This document shows, piece after piece, positions 42,131-51,803 of a stretch of 64,000 nt of DNA. Source of the stretch: Demequina sp. NBRC 110054 (GTDB lineage Bacteria; Actinomycetota; Actinomycetes; Actinomycetales; Demequinaceae); the NCBI RefSeq assembly GCF_002090115.1, contig NZ_BBRK01000004.1, positions 496,001 through 560,000 of the forward strand, written 5' to 3'. The stretch's first letter is position 1. The number at the start of each line of letters is the position of its first letter. Under the pieces are notes generated by a model, which was not told where the DNA came from, did no database searches, and saw only the letters and a program-made list of their open reading frames with translations. The position numbers and the translations under genes are program-made.

Positions 42131-43807
42131 TCAGAGCGAGCTCTTCACGTGGTCCAGGTAGTCGGGCTCCGAGGGCATCTGGGCCTCGGCGACGCCGGGC
42201 GCCACGAACTCGAGGTGCCACCACTCCGGCTTGGAGCCGCCTGAGCGCGCCCACGTCGGGTGCACCCAGCCGTAGTCCGCGCCGTTCGCGGTGAGCCACG
42301 CGGCGGAGGCCGCGTCGAGGTCGACCGCCATGCCCCAGCCGTGGTTCGAGGTGCCGGGCGTGGCGGCGAGATAGCCCTTGCGCGCCTTCGTCGTCACCTG
42401 GCTCGCGTACGAGCGGTACGAGTCCGTCAGGGTCAGGTTCTGTCCGGTCTGCGCGCGGTAGGCCGCGTTGGCAGCGGCGAGCGCGTCCGCGGCGTCGCAG
42501 TGGAGCTGGTGGCCCGACGCGAAGGGGATGCTGCACATCTCCGAGGAGACGACGCGGCCGTTGGCGCCGGTGACCCCCGTCGGCTGCCCGCTCCAACCGC
42601 CCTGGTTGGCCGCGACGGCCGCGCGGAAGTTCGCCGTGGCGGCTGCCTGCGCGTCCTTCTTGGCCTGCTCGTACTGCTTCTCGAGCTTCGCGTTCTTCTT
42701 GTCGATGCGCGTGTTCTCCGCCTTGACCCACTTCTTGTGGGACGTGGAGAGGTCCTCGAGCGCGGCATCGACCTTCTTCGCGGCCTTGCTCACCTTGGTC
42801 GCGTGCGCCTCGAGGGACTCGACGTCGTCGCGGTCGACCTTCTCCTCGATGGCGGCCTTGAGGTTCTGACGCGCCTTCTTGGCGGCGTCCACCGTCGAGG
42901 GGTCAGCGACGTCGTCGCCCACAGCCTTCAGCATCTGCTTGGACTCCCGGAGGCCGCTGCGGGCGTCGTCGACGTCGCCGTCGAGGCTGCCCTGGGCCTC
43001 CTCGAGCACGGCCTGATCGGTCGCGACGGCGACCTCGTCGACGACGCGGGTGACCTCGAGCGCGGCCTTGTCGAGAGCCGCGGCGGCCCGCTCGAGCTCC
43101 GCGGTGGCCTCGCGCACAGCGTCGAGGTTCCGCTCCTCGCCGTCGAGCACCTTCTGGACCTCGGGATCGGCGACGACCTGCTTGTCGACGTCGGTCGAGA
43201 CGGCCTCCTCGACGGAGGTGTCGACAGCCGACGTGGCCTCGAGCGAGGCCTCGATCTTGCGCGTGTTGGCGACCGCGAGCGCGGACTCCGCGGACACCTC
43301 CAGCTGGTTGCCGGTCGCGGTGACCGTCGGCTCGGCGCTGGGCTCTGCGGTCGCCTCGGCGCTGGCCTCAGTGGACGCGCTGGCGACCGGCGCGGAGTCC
43401 GCGTCGTCCCCCTCGCCCTGCGCGCCCGTCGACTCGATCGCGGCCACGACGCCGACGACGTCGGCGGCCCTGGTCAGGAACGGCGCCTCAGGCACCTCGA
43501 GGACGATGTTGTAGATCTCGGCGGCCGAGGTGGCCCTGGTGACGGTCGAGTCGAGATCGCCGATCGCGTTCGAGACCTCCTCCGCGGACAGGTGGGAGCT
43601 CGCGGCGCCGCTCGCGACCCTCGCCCTGTCGAGCGAGAGCGCAAGACCGTCGCGCTTGGCCTCGACCTCGCGCGCGGCCTGGCTCGCCTCAAGGAGGGCT
43701 GCCTCGACCGTGGCGCTGTGGGCGGCGGCGGCTCCGCCACCGAGACCGAGAAACGCGACCACCGTGGCGGTCGCGACGTTGAGAAGACGAATCTGAGGAA
43801 ACTTCAT
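42131..43807 (-). CDS. VanY-type D,D-carboxypeptidase with long coiled-coil N-terminus
   Basis: 558 residues. A signal or membrane anchor (about 9-28) is followed by a roughly 370-residue Ala/Glu/Lys-rich region with long coiled-coil stretches and an acidic Ser/Thr linker (about 130-165). The peptidase M15B domain occupies about 410-545: TDSYRSYASQ, TPGTSNHGWGMAVDLD (Zn His and Asp, about 489) and PEWWHLEF (Glu and Zn His, about 529). It trims D-Ala from peptidoglycan precursors outside the cell. No clear ribosome-binding site is seen. Confidence 0.88.
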   Translation of the reverse strand: MKFPQIRLLNVATATVVAFLGLGGGAAAAHSATVEAALLEASQAAREVEAKRDGLALSLDRARVASGAASSHLSAEEVSNAIGDLDSTVTRATSAAEIYNIVLEVPEAPFLTRAADVVGVVAAIESTGAQGEGDDADSAPVASASTEASAEATAEPSAEPTVTATGNQLEVSAESALAVANTRKIEASLEATSAVDTSVEEAVSTDVDKQVVADPEVQKVLDGEERNLDAVREATAELERAAAALDKAALEVTRVVDEVAVATDQAVLEEAQGSLDGDVDDARSGLRESKQMLKAVGDDVADPSTVDAAKKARQNLKAAIEEKVDRDDVESLEAHATKVSKAAKKVDAALEDLSTSHKKWVKAENTRIDKKNAKLEKQYEQAKKDAQAAATANFRAAVAANQGGWSGQPTGVTGANGRVVSSEMCSIPFASGHQLHCDAADALAAANAAYRAQTGQNLTLTDSYRSYASQVTTKARKGYLAATPGTSNHGWGMAVDLDAASAAWLTANGADYGWVHPTWARSGGSKPEWWHLEFVAPGVAEAQMPSEPDYLDHVKSSL

Positions 43808-44135
43808 AGGCAGTTCAGCAGGCCCAGGGGGATGGGCGTATGCACTCCATGGATAGACGAAAGCGTCAATCTTAAACGAGAACGCATGTCAATCCAACTT
43901 TGATAACGCGACACGCCGGGGATCAGCGCGTGCTAGGGGCAGGTGATGCGATAAAGGCGAAGGCCTCGTGGGCCACTCCTCGGGTCGCAGCTTCACCCTC
44001 AACGATCCGCGTCCCCCATGCGTGCCGGCAAGCGTAGGTGCGATACCTCACAAGTACTGAAAACCGCGATACGCGTACGGAAACCCCCTAATTCGGACAC
44101 GCGCCGTCCCTCCACGACAGCGGTCGACCGCAGAA
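43808..44135. other. 328-base gene-free region between vanY-like and dnaK
   Basis: No coding potential is seen. The part next to the VanY-like gene is AT-richer than its surroundings and holds promoter-like minus-strand sequence near 43870-43905, with TTGGAT, a 17-base gap and TAAGAT. The middle (43920-44060) has GGGTGAAG on the minus strand but does not form a riboswitch I can recognise. Confidence 0.4.
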
Positions 44136-44156
44136 CTTGAGCAGACTTCGCTCAAC
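44136..44156. promoter_or_regulatory. HAIR element 1 (HspR operator)
   Basis: CTTGAGC-N7-GCTCAAC matches the HAIR consensus CTTGAGT-N7-ACTCAAG and lies just upstream of the -35 box of dnaK. Confidence 0.9.
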
Positions 44157-44171
44157 TTTGGCCGCCTCGGC

Positions 44172-44200
44172 TTGACATGCCCCAGCACTGTGGATAACTT
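44172..44200 (+). promoter_or_regulatory. dnaK: Housekeeping promoter of the dnaK operon
   Basis: TTGACA (44172-44177), a 17-base spacer and TAACTT (44195-44200). It is flanked by two HAIR operators; the downstream one overlaps the -10 and start site. Confidence 0.85.
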
Positions 44201-44218
44201 GAGTGCAGGTCGCTCAAC
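44198..44218. promoter_or_regulatory. HAIR element 2 (HspR operator)
   Basis: CTTGAGT-N7-GCTCAAC overlaps the end of the -10 box, so HspR bound here would block initiation directly. Confidence 0.92.
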
Positions 44219-44271
44219 TATCGAGCGAGCAGTCAACGTGGCGGCACCGTGCCGCTGATGGAGGTACACAC

Positions 44272-46143
44272 ATGTCCCGTGCAGTGGGAATCGACCTGGG
44301 CACCACGAACTCGTGCGTCGCCGTCCTCGAGGGCGGCGAGCCCACCGTCATCGCGAACGCCGAGGGCGCCCGCACCACCCCGTCGGTGGTCGCGTTCTCG
44401 AAGACCGGCGAGGTCCTCGTCGGCGCGATCGCCAAGCGCCAGGCGGTCACGAACGTCGACCGCACCATCTCCTCGGTGAAGCGCCACATGGGCACCGACT
44501 GGTCGCAGGAGATCGACGACAAGAAGTACACCGCGCAGGAGATCTCCGCGCGCATCCTCGGCAAGCTCAAGCGCGACGCAGAGGAGTACCTCGGCGAGAA
44601 GGTCACCGAGGCAGTCATCACCGTCCCGGCGTACTTCAACGACGCCGAGCGCCAGGCGACCAAGGACGCGGGCGAGATCGCGGGCCTCAAGGTCCAGCGC
44701 ATCGTCAACGAGCCCACCGCCGCGGCCCTCGCGTACGGCCTCGACAAGGGCAAGGAGGACGAGCTCATCCTGGTCTTCGACCTCGGTGGAGGCACGTTCG
44801 ATGTCTCGCTGCTCGAGGTCGGCAAGGACGAGGACGACTTCTCGACCATCCAGGTGAAGGCGACCGCAGGCGACAACCGCCTCGGCGGCGACGACTGGGA
44901 CCAGCGCATCGTCGACCACCTGGTCAAGGAGGTCAAGAACAACGAGGGCGTGGACCTCGCCAAGGACAAGGCCGCCCTGCAGCGACTCCGCGAGGCCGCC
45001 GAGCAGGCGAAGAAGGAGCTGTCGTCGGCGCAGTCGACCCAGATCTCCCTCCAGTACCTGTCGATCGGCGAGAACGGCCCCGTCCACCTGGACACGCGGC
45101 TCACCCGCGCGCAGTTCGAGCAGATGTCGCAGGACCTCCTCGAGCGCACCAAGGCTCCGTTCCACCAGGTCATCAAGGACGCCGGCATCAAGCTGTCCGA
45201 CATCGACCACGTGGTCCTGGTCGGCGGCTCGACCCGCATGCCCGCGGTGTCCGAGGTCGTCAAGGAGCTGACCGGCGGTCAGGAGCCCAACAAGGGCGTG
45301 AACCCGGACGAGGTCGTCGCCGTCGGCGCCGCGCTTCAGGCCGGCGTCATCTCCGGCGAGCGCAAGGACGTCCTCCTCATCGACGTCACGCCGCTGAGCC
45401 TCGGCATCGAGACCAAGGGCGGCGTCATGACCTCCCTGATCGAGCGCAACACCGCGATCCCGACCAAGTCCTCCGAGGTCTTCTCGACCGCCGAGGACAA
45501 CCAGCCCTCCGTGCTGGTGCAGGTCTACCAGGGTGAGCGTCAGTTCGCCCGCGACAACAAGCTGCTCGGCACCTTCGAGCTGTCGGGCATCGCCCCTGCC
45601 CCGCGCGGCATGCCCCAGATCGAGGTCACCTTCGACATCGACGCGAACGGCATCGTCCACGTGTCGGCGAAGGACCGCGGCACCGGCAAGGAGCAGTCCA
45701 TCACCGTGACCGGCGGCTCGGCCCTGTCCAAGGAGGACATCGACCGCATGGTCAAGGACGCCGAGGAGCACGCGGAGGAGGACAAGAAGCGCCGCGAGGA
45801 CGCCGAGACCCGCAACAACGCCGAGACCTTCGCGTACTCGACCGAGAAGATCCTGTCCGAGAACGAGGACAAGGTCTCCTCCGAGATCGCCGACGACGTC
45901 AAGGCCGCGATCGCCGACGTGAAGTCCGCCCTCGAGGGCGACGACACCGAGGCCGTCAAGACCGCGCACGAGGCGCTCGTCGAGAAGGCGCAGAAGATCG
46001 GCGAGGCCGTCTACGCGGCCGAGCAGGCCGAGGGCGTGAACGTCGACGCGGACTCCGCGGCGCAGGCGGCCTCGGGCCAGCCGGCCTCGGACGACGAGGT
46101 CGTCGACGCCGAGATCGTCGACGACGAGGACGACAAGAAGTAA
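44272..46143 (+). CDS. dnaK: Molecular chaperone DnaK (Hsp70)
   Basis: 623 residues. The start [20 protein letters not shown] is preceded by GGAGGT; an upstream in-frame ATG lies inside the HAIR region and is not used. ATPase signatures are [26 protein letters not shown] and [14 protein letters not shown]; the substrate domain and the C-terminal lid, ending in an acidic [10 protein letters not shown] tail, follow. It refolds proteins together with GrpE and DnaJ, encoded next, and is repressed by HspR. Confidence 0.98.
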   Translation: MSRAVGIDLGTTNSCVAVLEGGEPTVIANAEGARTTPSVVAFSKTGEVLVGAIAKRQAVTNVDRTISSVKRHMGTDWSQEIDDKKYTAQEISARILGKLKRDAEEYLGEKVTEAVITVPAYFNDAERQATKDAGEIAGLKVQRIVNEPTAAALAYGLDKGKEDELILVFDLGGGTFDVSLLEVGKDEDDFSTIQVKATAGDNRLGGDDWDQRIVDHLVKEVKNNEGVDLAKDKAALQRLREAAEQAKKELSSAQSTQISLQYLSIGENGPVHLDTRLTRAQFEQMSQDLLERTKAPFHQVIKDAGIKLSDIDHVVLVGGSTRMPAVSEVVKELTGGQEPNKGVNPDEVVAVGAALQAGVISGERKDVLLIDVTPLSLGIETKGGVMTSLIERNTAIPTKSSEVFSTAEDNQPSVLVQVYQGERQFARDNKLLGTFELSGIAPAPRGMPQIEVTFDIDANGIVHVSAKDRGTGKEQSITVTGGSALSKEDIDRMVKDAEEHAEEDKKRREDAETRNNAETFAYSTEKILSENEDKVSSEIADDVKAAIADVKSALEGDDTEAVKTAHEALVEKAQKIGEAVYAAEQAEGVNVDADSAAQAASGQPASDDEVVDAEIVDDEDDKK

Positions 46144-46222
46144 CGCGCGCGGCGGGCGCCCGGCGGTCAACGCCGCGGCGCCCGCCGTCCGTGCTTCCCA
46201 CCCGCCTCGCAAGGAGACAGAC

Positions 46223-46822
46223 ATGAACGACGAGAACCCCACCCCCGAGTCCGAGGACCCGATGGCCCAGGCCGAGCGGATCATCAACGACGCGGCGGCG
46301 AGCGTGCCCGAGGGCACGTTCCTCGACGAGGACAAGGACGGCCAGGACGACCTCCAGGCCGACGAGGCCGCGGCGGACGACGCTCTCGACGCCGCCCAGG
46401 CGAAGGCCGCCGAGCACCTCGCGGACCTCCAGCGCCTCCAGGCCGAGTACGTCAACTACCGCAAGCGCGTGGACCGCGACCGCGAGCTCATCGCGACGAA
46501 CGCCACGTCCAAGGCCGTCGAGGCGCTCATCCCGGTGCTCGACGACATCGCCGCCGCGCGCGAGCACGGCGACCTCGCGGACGGTCCCTTCGCGTCGATC
46601 GCCGAGAAGCTCGAGACGACGCTCGGCCGCCTCGGCTGGGCGAGCTTCGGATCCATCGGCGAGGTGTTCGACCCGGTCCACCACGAGGCGCTGCTCTCGC
46701 AGCCCAGCACGGACGTCGAGGAGCCGACCATCATCACCGTCGCGCAGCCGGGGCACCGCATCGGCGACCGCGTCATCCGTCCGGCCCGCGTGATCGTGGC
46801 GCAGCCCGAGGACCAGGCATAA
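46223..46822 (+). CDS. grpE: Nucleotide exchange factor GrpE
   Basis: 199 residues with AAGGAGA before the ATG. An acidic N-terminus is followed by the long coiled coil ([20 protein letters not shown]) and the beta-domain, with [20 protein letters not shown] and [20 protein letters not shown]. It releases ADP from DnaK. Confidence 0.96.
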   Translation: MNDENPTPESEDPMAQAERIINDAAASVPEGTFLDEDKDGQDDLQADEAAADDALDAAQAKAAEHLADLQRLQAEYVNYRKRVDRDRELIATNATSKAVEALIPVLDDIAAAREHGDLADGPFASIAEKLETTLGRLGWASFGSIGEVFDPVHHEALLSQPSTDVEEPTIITVAQPGHRIGDRVIRPARVIVAQPEDQA

Positions 46823-46853
46823 TCCGCACTACTCTCAAGGAAGGAGGCAGGAC

Positions 46854-47792
46854 ATGACGAGCCAGGACTGGTTCAGCAAGGACTTCTACAAGGTGCTCGG
46901 CGTATCCAAGGACGCCTCCGCCGAGGAGATCAAAAAGGCCTACCGCAAGCTCGCCAAGGACCTCCACCCCGACCGCAACCCGGGCGACACCGCCTCGGAG
47001 CAGCGGTTCAAGGAGGTCGGCGAGGCCTACGGCGTGCTGTCGGACGCCGAGCAGCGCAAGCAGTACGACGCGATCCGCGCCATGGGCGGGGGCGCACGCT
47101 TCCAGGCGGGCGGCCCCGGCGGTGGCGGCTACGAGGACGTGTTCTCCGGCATGTTCGGCGGCGGCGCGGGCGGCGGCCAGTACCGTGCCCAGGGCTTCGA
47201 GGACCTCCTGGGCAACCTCTTCGGAGGCGGCGGGCGCGGCCCGGTCAAGGGCAACGACGTCGCCGCGGCCACCGAGGTGAGCTTCCGCCAGGCCGCGGAG
47301 GGCGCGACCGTGTCGCTCCGCATGGACACCGGGAGCGTCTCGACCCGCCTTCCGGTGGGCGTCAAGGACGGTCAGAAGATCCGCCTGCGCGGCAAGGGCC
47401 GCCCCGGCGCGAACGGCGGCCCGGCGGGAGACCTGCTGCTCACCGTGCACGTGGCCAAGCACCCGGTGTTCAGCATGGACGGCAAGAACCTCAAGGTCCG
47501 GCTGCCGATCTCGTACGACGAGGCGGTGCTCGGCGCCGCGGTCGAGGTGCCGACGCTCGACGGCCAGCGCGTCAAGGTGAAGGTGCCCGCGGGCACCTCG
47601 TCCGGCACGACGCTGCGCGTCAAGGGACGCGGCCTGCAGGCCAAGGACGGCGCGGGAGACCTCCTCGCGACCGTCGAGATCGTCGCGCCGTCGAAGCTGT
47701 CGAAGATCGCGAAGGAGCTTCTCCAGAAGTTCGCGCTCGAGACCTCGAAGGACGACCCCCGCAAGGACCTCTACAAGGACGCCGCACGCTGA
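46854..47792 (+). CDS. dnaJ: DnaJ-family co-chaperone lacking the zinc finger
   Basis: 312 residues. The J domain has [20 protein letters not shown] and the HPD motif in [14 protein letters not shown] Gly/Phe-rich region (about 80-130) follows, then the two C-terminal substrate-binding domains. The four CxxCxGxG zinc-binding repeats of classical DnaJ are absent, so this is a type II (CbpA-like) J protein. Even so, it is the J protein of the dnaK operon, as in several actinobacteria. Confidence 0.94.
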   Translation: MTSQDWFSKDFYKVLGVSKDASAEEIKKAYRKLAKDLHPDRNPGDTASEQRFKEVGEAYGVLSDAEQRKQYDAIRAMGGGARFQAGGPGGGGYEDVFSGMFGGGAGGGQYRAQGFEDLLGNLFGGGGRGPVKGNDVAAATEVSFRQAAEGATVSLRMDTGSVSTRLPVGVKDGQKIRLRGKGRPGANGGPAGDLLLTVHVAKHPVFSMDGKNLKVRLPISYDEAVLGAAVEVPTLDGQRVKVKVPAGTSSGTTLRVKGRGLQAKDGAGDLLATVEIVAPSKLSKIAKELLQKFALETSKDDPRKDLYKDAAR

Positions 47793-47809
47793 CCTGAAGG
47801 AGCACGCGC

Positions 47810-48220
47810 ATGGAGCAGCCGGACGTCGACGAGCCGGTCTTCCTCATCTCCGCCGCCGCGGAGCTGGCCGGCATGCACCCTCAGACCCTGCGCCAGTACG
47901 ACAGGCTCGGCCTCGTCGTCCCGCAGCGCCGCCCCGGCGGCGGGCGCCGGTACTCGCTGCGCCACGTGGCGATGCTGCGCGAGATCCAGCGCATGAGCCA
48001 GGAGGAGGGCATCAACCTCGCCGGGATCAAGCGCATCATGCACCTGGCTCAGGAGGTGCAGCGGCTCGAGAAGGAGGTCGAGCGCCTCCGCCCCCGCGCC
48101 GACGTGGGCTCGCGCATCTTCACGACCGGCCCGAGCGGCAACGTCGTGATCGTCGAGCGAGGCAAGCGCGCGCGGCGAGACGAGGGCAGGTCCCTCGTGC
48201 TCTGGCGCCGCGAGGGCTGA
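47810..48220 (+). CDS. hspR: Heat-shock repressor HspR (MerR family)
   Basis: 136 residues. The MerR-type helix-turn-helix is LISAAAELAGMHPQTLRQYD, with the wing VVPQRRPGGGRRYSLRHVAM and a coiled-coil dimer segment. HspR, with DnaK as co-repressor, binds HAIR sites; both sites before dnaK close the feedback loop. Confidence 0.95.
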   Translation: MEQPDVDEPVFLISAAAELAGMHPQTLRQYDRLGLVVPQRRPGGGRRYSLRHVAMLREIQRMSQEEGINLAGIKRIMHLAQEVQRLEKEVERLRPRADVGSRIFTTGPSGNVVIVERGKRARRDEGRSLVLWRREG

Positions 48221-48313
48221 CGGCCGCTCTCCGCGACGGCTGAGGCCACCGCCGGCAGTCACCTGTCCGCGTGGGGGCCGGACCCTGCGGCCAGGACTCG
48301 TCCGCGTCGACGG

Positions 48314-50647
48314 CTACGACACGTCCGCGTCGACCCCGACCCACGTGTCGGTCGCGCGCTCACCCGAACGCGCGCAGTAGGCGGCGAACCACGACTCGAA
48401 GTCCGCGACCGGCAGCGGACGCGTCCAGTGGTAGCCCTGCGCGGCGTCGCAGCCCATCGCGGTGAGCGCCTCGGCCACGCTGGCCTCCTCGATGCCCTCG
48501 GCCACCACGCGCAGCCCCAGGGCGTGCACCAGGTCGATCGTGGATCGGACGATCGAGGCCGAGCGGTCGTCGAGCAGCAGCTGGAGCACGAACGAACGAT
48601 CGATCTTCACCTCGTCGACGTCGAGCTCGCGGAGATAGGTCAGCGACGAGTAGCCGGTGCCGTAGTCGTCGATCGCCGACCGCACGCCGAGCGCGCGGAG
48701 GGCGGGAAGGACGATGCGGGCACGCTCGCGGTCCTCGAGCAGCGCCTGCTCCGTGATCTCGACCTGGAGCGCCGAGCCCGGAAGCCCATACGACGCGAGC
48801 AGGTTCTTCATCTCGCGCGGCCGCTCGGTGCCCGAGAAGGCCTGGGCGGGGACGTTCACCGCGATCGGCAGGTCGATCCCGACCGCACGCCAACGCGCCG
48901 CCTGTTGAGCGGCCGAGTGAAGCACCCAGACTGTGAGGTCGGTCATCAGCCCCGCGCTCGAGGCGAGCGGCAGGAAGCCCTGCGGGTACACCGTGCCGAT
49001 CCCCGGGCGCTCCCAGCGCACGAGCGCCTCGACGCCTTCGACCTCGCCGGTCGCGAGCGTGATCTTGGGCTGGAAGTGCAGCACGAGCTCGCCCGTGGCG
49101 ATCGCGCGGCGCAGCTCCGCGACGCGCTGGAGCCTGTCCTCGCCCGCCATGTCGATCTCGCGGTCGAAGACCGCGACCCCGAGCCCCTCTGCCTTGGCGC
49201 GGTACATCGCGATGTCCGCGCGGCGAAGCAGCACCGAGAGCTCGTTGCCGTCGTGCGGCGCGGTCGAGATCCCGATGCTCACTCCCAGGGCCACCGCGGT
49301 GCCCTCGACAAGGAACGGGAGGGAGAGCGCGGAGCGCAGCCGATCCGCGACCTCCTCGGCGACATCCGCGCACGCCCCGGGGACGAAGACCGCGAACTCG
49401 TCTCCGCCGAGGCGTCCCATGAGGACATCCGCGCCAGCGGCCGCCTTGGCGAGTCGCTCGGCCACCGCACGCAGCACCTGGTCACCTGCGTCGTGACCGA
49501 GGCTGTCGTTGACCTCCTTGAAGCCGTCGAGGTCGGCGTGCAGGAGCGCCGCGTCGCGGTCCTCGGGCTTGTCCGTGAGCACGCGCTCGACCTCCGCCGT
49601 CCATCCGCGGCGGTTCATCAGCCCGGTGAGATCGTCGGTCACCGCGTCGCGCTGCGCGTCCATGAGCTCGAGCGTGCGCCGCACGGTGCCCGTCAGGCGG
49701 TTGAGCACGCCGCCCATCGCCGTGAGCGCCATGGCGACCGTGAGCACCGGCATGTCCCCGACCGCGCCGACGGTGAGCGTCGTGGTCGCGATGACGAGCG
49801 TCGCGCCGGGGACCACGAGCAGTCCCCTGCGGCTCGCGACGGCCCCCGTACGGTTGCGTCCGGGCACCCACGCCGCCATCGTGAGCAGAAGCCCGCTGAG
49901 CGGCCACAGCGAGTCGAGCACGCCACCCTCGACGTAGAGGTCTGTGGCGAGCATGTTCCAGTACCAGAGGTCGGCGGCTGCGGCGACGACCATCGAGATC
50001 GCGATGAGGAGGAGCGCGCCGGAGCGTCGCAGGCCCACGAGCACCATGCCGACCACTGCGATGAGCATGACGAACGTGTCACCGACCGGATACGCAGCAC
50101 CCACGACCACCGCGAAGGGCCCACCCGAGAGCGTCCCGTTGAGCGGTGCGAGGAACACCGCGCCGACGAAGCCGCCGACGGCGAGCGCGAGCATGATGGC
50201 GTCGCCCCACACGACCCGGGGGATGCCACGGACTCGCCTCGTGACGAAGACGACGACGGCCGCGATCGCCAAGGGGTAGTAGGCGAGGTAGACGGCATCC
50301 GCGATCGAGGGGAAGGCCTCGGCGTCGTGGCCGGCCACCAGGAGGAGGTAGAGCAGGTCGCCGCTCGCGGAGCAGACCTGCGCCGCCCCAAGCAGGAGCC
50401 AGACCGCGCGGTCGCCGTCGCCACGCGCACCGCGCGCAAGGATCAGGGCGGCGCCGGCGTACATGAGCACCAGGTACAGGACCGTGTCCCGCAGCGGGTG
50501 GTCACCGGGCCCGATCGCGACGAGCGACACGAGGTACACCAGCCAGCCCGCGCTGAGCGCTCCGAGCGCGATGAGGGCGACGGGAGGCACACTGCTCACG
50601 CCAGTCGCGCGCAGCCCGCCGCGCGCGAGTTCGATGCCTCCGGTCAT
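48314..50647 (-). CDS. Membrane-bound GGDEF-EAL protein (c-di-GMP turnover)
   Basis: 777 residues from the ATG preceded by AGGAACCGC. About eight or nine membrane helices (roughly 20-300) form a sensory membrane domain. The GGDEF domain has DDLTGLMNRRGW and an intact RLGGDEFAVF (about 412-420). The EAL domain has VEALVRWERPG (about 540), AIDDYGTGYSSLTYLREL (about 662) and ITEQALL, so the catalytic residues for c-di-GMP hydrolysis look complete. It could synthesise, degrade or do both; the ligand for the membrane domain is unknown. Confidence 0.92.
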   Translation of the reverse strand: MTGGIELARGGLRATGVSSVPPVALIALGALSAGWLVYLVSLVAIGPGDHPLRDTVLYLVLMYAGAALILARGARGDGDRAVWLLLGAAQVCSASGDLLYLLLVAGHDAEAFPSIADAVYLAYYPLAIAAVVVFVTRRVRGIPRVVWGDAIMLALAVGGFVGAVFLAPLNGTLSGGPFAVVVGAAYPVGDTFVMLIAVVGMVLVGLRRSGALLLIAISMVVAAAADLWYWNMLATDLYVEGGVLDSLWPLSGLLLTMAAWVPGRNRTGAVASRRGLLVVPGATLVIATTTLTVGAVGDMPVLTVAMALTAMGGVLNRLTGTVRRTLELMDAQRDAVTDDLTGLMNRRGWTAEVERVLTDKPEDRDAALLHADLDGFKEVNDSLGHDAGDQVLRAVAERLAKAAAGADVLMGRLGGDEFAVFVPGACADVAEEVADRLRSALSLPFLVEGTAVALGVSIGISTAPHDGNELSVLLRRADIAMYRAKAEGLGVAVFDREIDMAGEDRLQRVAELRRAIATGELVLHFQPKITLATGEVEGVEALVRWERPGIGTVYPQGFLPLASSAGLMTDLTVWVLHSAAQQAARWRAVGIDLPIAVNVPAQAFSGTERPREMKNLLASYGLPGSALQVEITEQALLEDRERARIVLPALRALGVRSAIDDYGTGYSSLTYLRELDVDEVKIDRSFVLQLLLDDRSASIVRSTIDLVHALGLRVVAEGIEEASVAEALTAMGCDAAQGYHWTRPLPVADFESWFAAYCARSGERATDTWVGVDADVS

Positions 50648-50784
50648 GCGGTTCCTATCGGCAGCCGGCGACTCGATGTCAGTGAGATGCGGCACAAAGT
50701 GGCGCGACCCGCCGCCCGCCTCCCGGGTCTGCGGCAGGGTGCCTGCTAAGAGCCGCGGGCGGCGGGCGCGTCCGGACAAAAGGA

Positions 50785-50821
50785 TGCGGCGCGTGACGCC
50801 CTCAGCTCGTCACGCGCCGCA
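50785..50821 (-). terminator. Strong terminator hairpin
   Basis: The 14-bp stem TGCGGCGCGTGACG (50785-50798) / CGTCACGCGCCGCA (50808-50821) has a nine-base loop, 15 bases past the stop of the gene at 50836. Confidence 0.8.
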
Positions 50822-50835
50822 CATCTATGTGTCCG

Positions 50836-51606
50836 CTATCGCTGCAACGACTCCACGAGCTCGTGCGCGTAGCGGTGGGTGGTGGGAAGCGACTCGATCC
50901 AGACGCGCGGGGGCTGGCGGACCAGGTTCGCGACGCGCATCTGCACGGCCTTGTCTCCGATGTGGTCCCGCAGCTCGGCGATGCCCATGCCCAGGCCGGC
51001 GCCGCGCTCGACGAGCACGGCGTACAGGCCGTCGCTCAGGCGGGACATCGGGTAGCCGGTGCCGTACGCACCCGTGAGCGCCTGGCCGACGGCTGCGTTG
51101 CGTGCCATCCGCTGCCACGGGTCGCTGTCCTCGACGGACACATCGACCATCACGAGCGCGTGGGTGTCGGGGACGCGGAGACCCTTGCGCTCGGCGGCGC
51201 CGTAGACCTCGGCGAGCCGCTGCACCAGGTAGTCGGCAGTGCCGAGACCCGACTCGGGGTCGTGCATCTGCGTGGCGATCTGCGTCGCAGAGTCGCCTTC
51301 CGTCCAGCCCTCGCACAGCGAGCGGATGGATCGGATCGGAGCCGACTCGTAGCCAGCAGAGCGGAACAGGACGGCCATGTCGTCGATCGCCTCGGTGATG
51401 CCGACCCCCACGGAAGCGCGGGCCTGGCCGAGCCGGTACGCGGCAGGCGCGGTGTCGAGGCGCGCGTCGAGCGCCTCGACCAGGGCCTCGGCGGCCGGGG
51501 TGTACCAGTCGCCGGGGCGCAGCCACACCGAGTCAACCGACGCCGACTCCCACTGGCGCAGGAGCGAGCGGCCGGTGGCCCTCGGGATGTTCACATCGCT
51601 GCTCAT
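50836..51606 (-). CDS. Protein with a degenerate GGDEF-like domain (tentative)
   Basis: 256 residues with no signal peptide or membrane helix. The C-terminal half has the shape of a diguanylate cyclase domain: HALVMVDVSVEDSDPWQR where strand beta-1 would be, and YPMSRLSDGLYAVLVERGAG where RLGGDEFAVxL is expected. The catalytic GG(D/E)EF residues are missing, so if the relationship is right it is a non-enzymatic sensor or scaffold. It is encoded upstream of the active GGDEF-EAL gene and next to the membrane sigma factor. The fold call is weak. Confidence 0.5.
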   Translation of the reverse strand: MSSDVNIPRATGRSLLRQWESASVDSVWLRPGDWYTPAAEALVEALDARLDTAPAAYRLGQARASVGVGITEAIDDMAVLFRSAGYESAPIRSIRSLCEGWTEGDSATQIATQMHDPESGLGTADYLVQRLAEVYGAAERKGLRVPDTHALVMVDVSVEDSDPWQRMARNAAVGQALTGAYGTGYPMSRLSDGLYAVLVERGAGLGMGIAELRDHIGDKAVQMRVANLVRQPPRVWIESLPTTHRYAHELVESLQR

Positions 51607-51730
51607 GCCCCATGAGAGGGGGGTCCGACACGCCTATGACGCGATTTCGCAGTTTTTTTCTTGAGATCGGATAGGTGCGCCTCTCGAACGCCCCGCGCGC
51701 GCCTCGCTGTGTGACCAATTGCGCAGTTCG

Positions 51731-51736
51731 TACACT
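51731..51736 (+). promoter_or_regulatory. -10 candidate TACACT of the sigma-fusion gene
   Basis: TACACT is 67 bases before the ATG, with GTGACC upstream as a weak -35. A seven-T run at about 51653, unusual in this GC-rich sequence, lies further upstream in the divergent spacer. Confidence 0.35.
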
Positions 51737-51803
51737 TGTCCCTTGCAGCGCCCACACAGGACAATGGTGCGCAAGCAGTAGAGAACAGACACGACAGGAA
51801 CCC

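Noticed and set aside
43900-44070. c-di-AMP (ydaO-type) riboswitch before the VanY-like gene
   Set aside because: GGGTGAAG and a few GC stems are present on the minus strand, but the conserved pairing and order of elements are not there.
50836-51606. Pseudogene of a diguanylate cyclase
   Set aside because: The frame is intact, has normal codon use and its own terminator, so it looks like a maintained gene with a non-catalytic domain.
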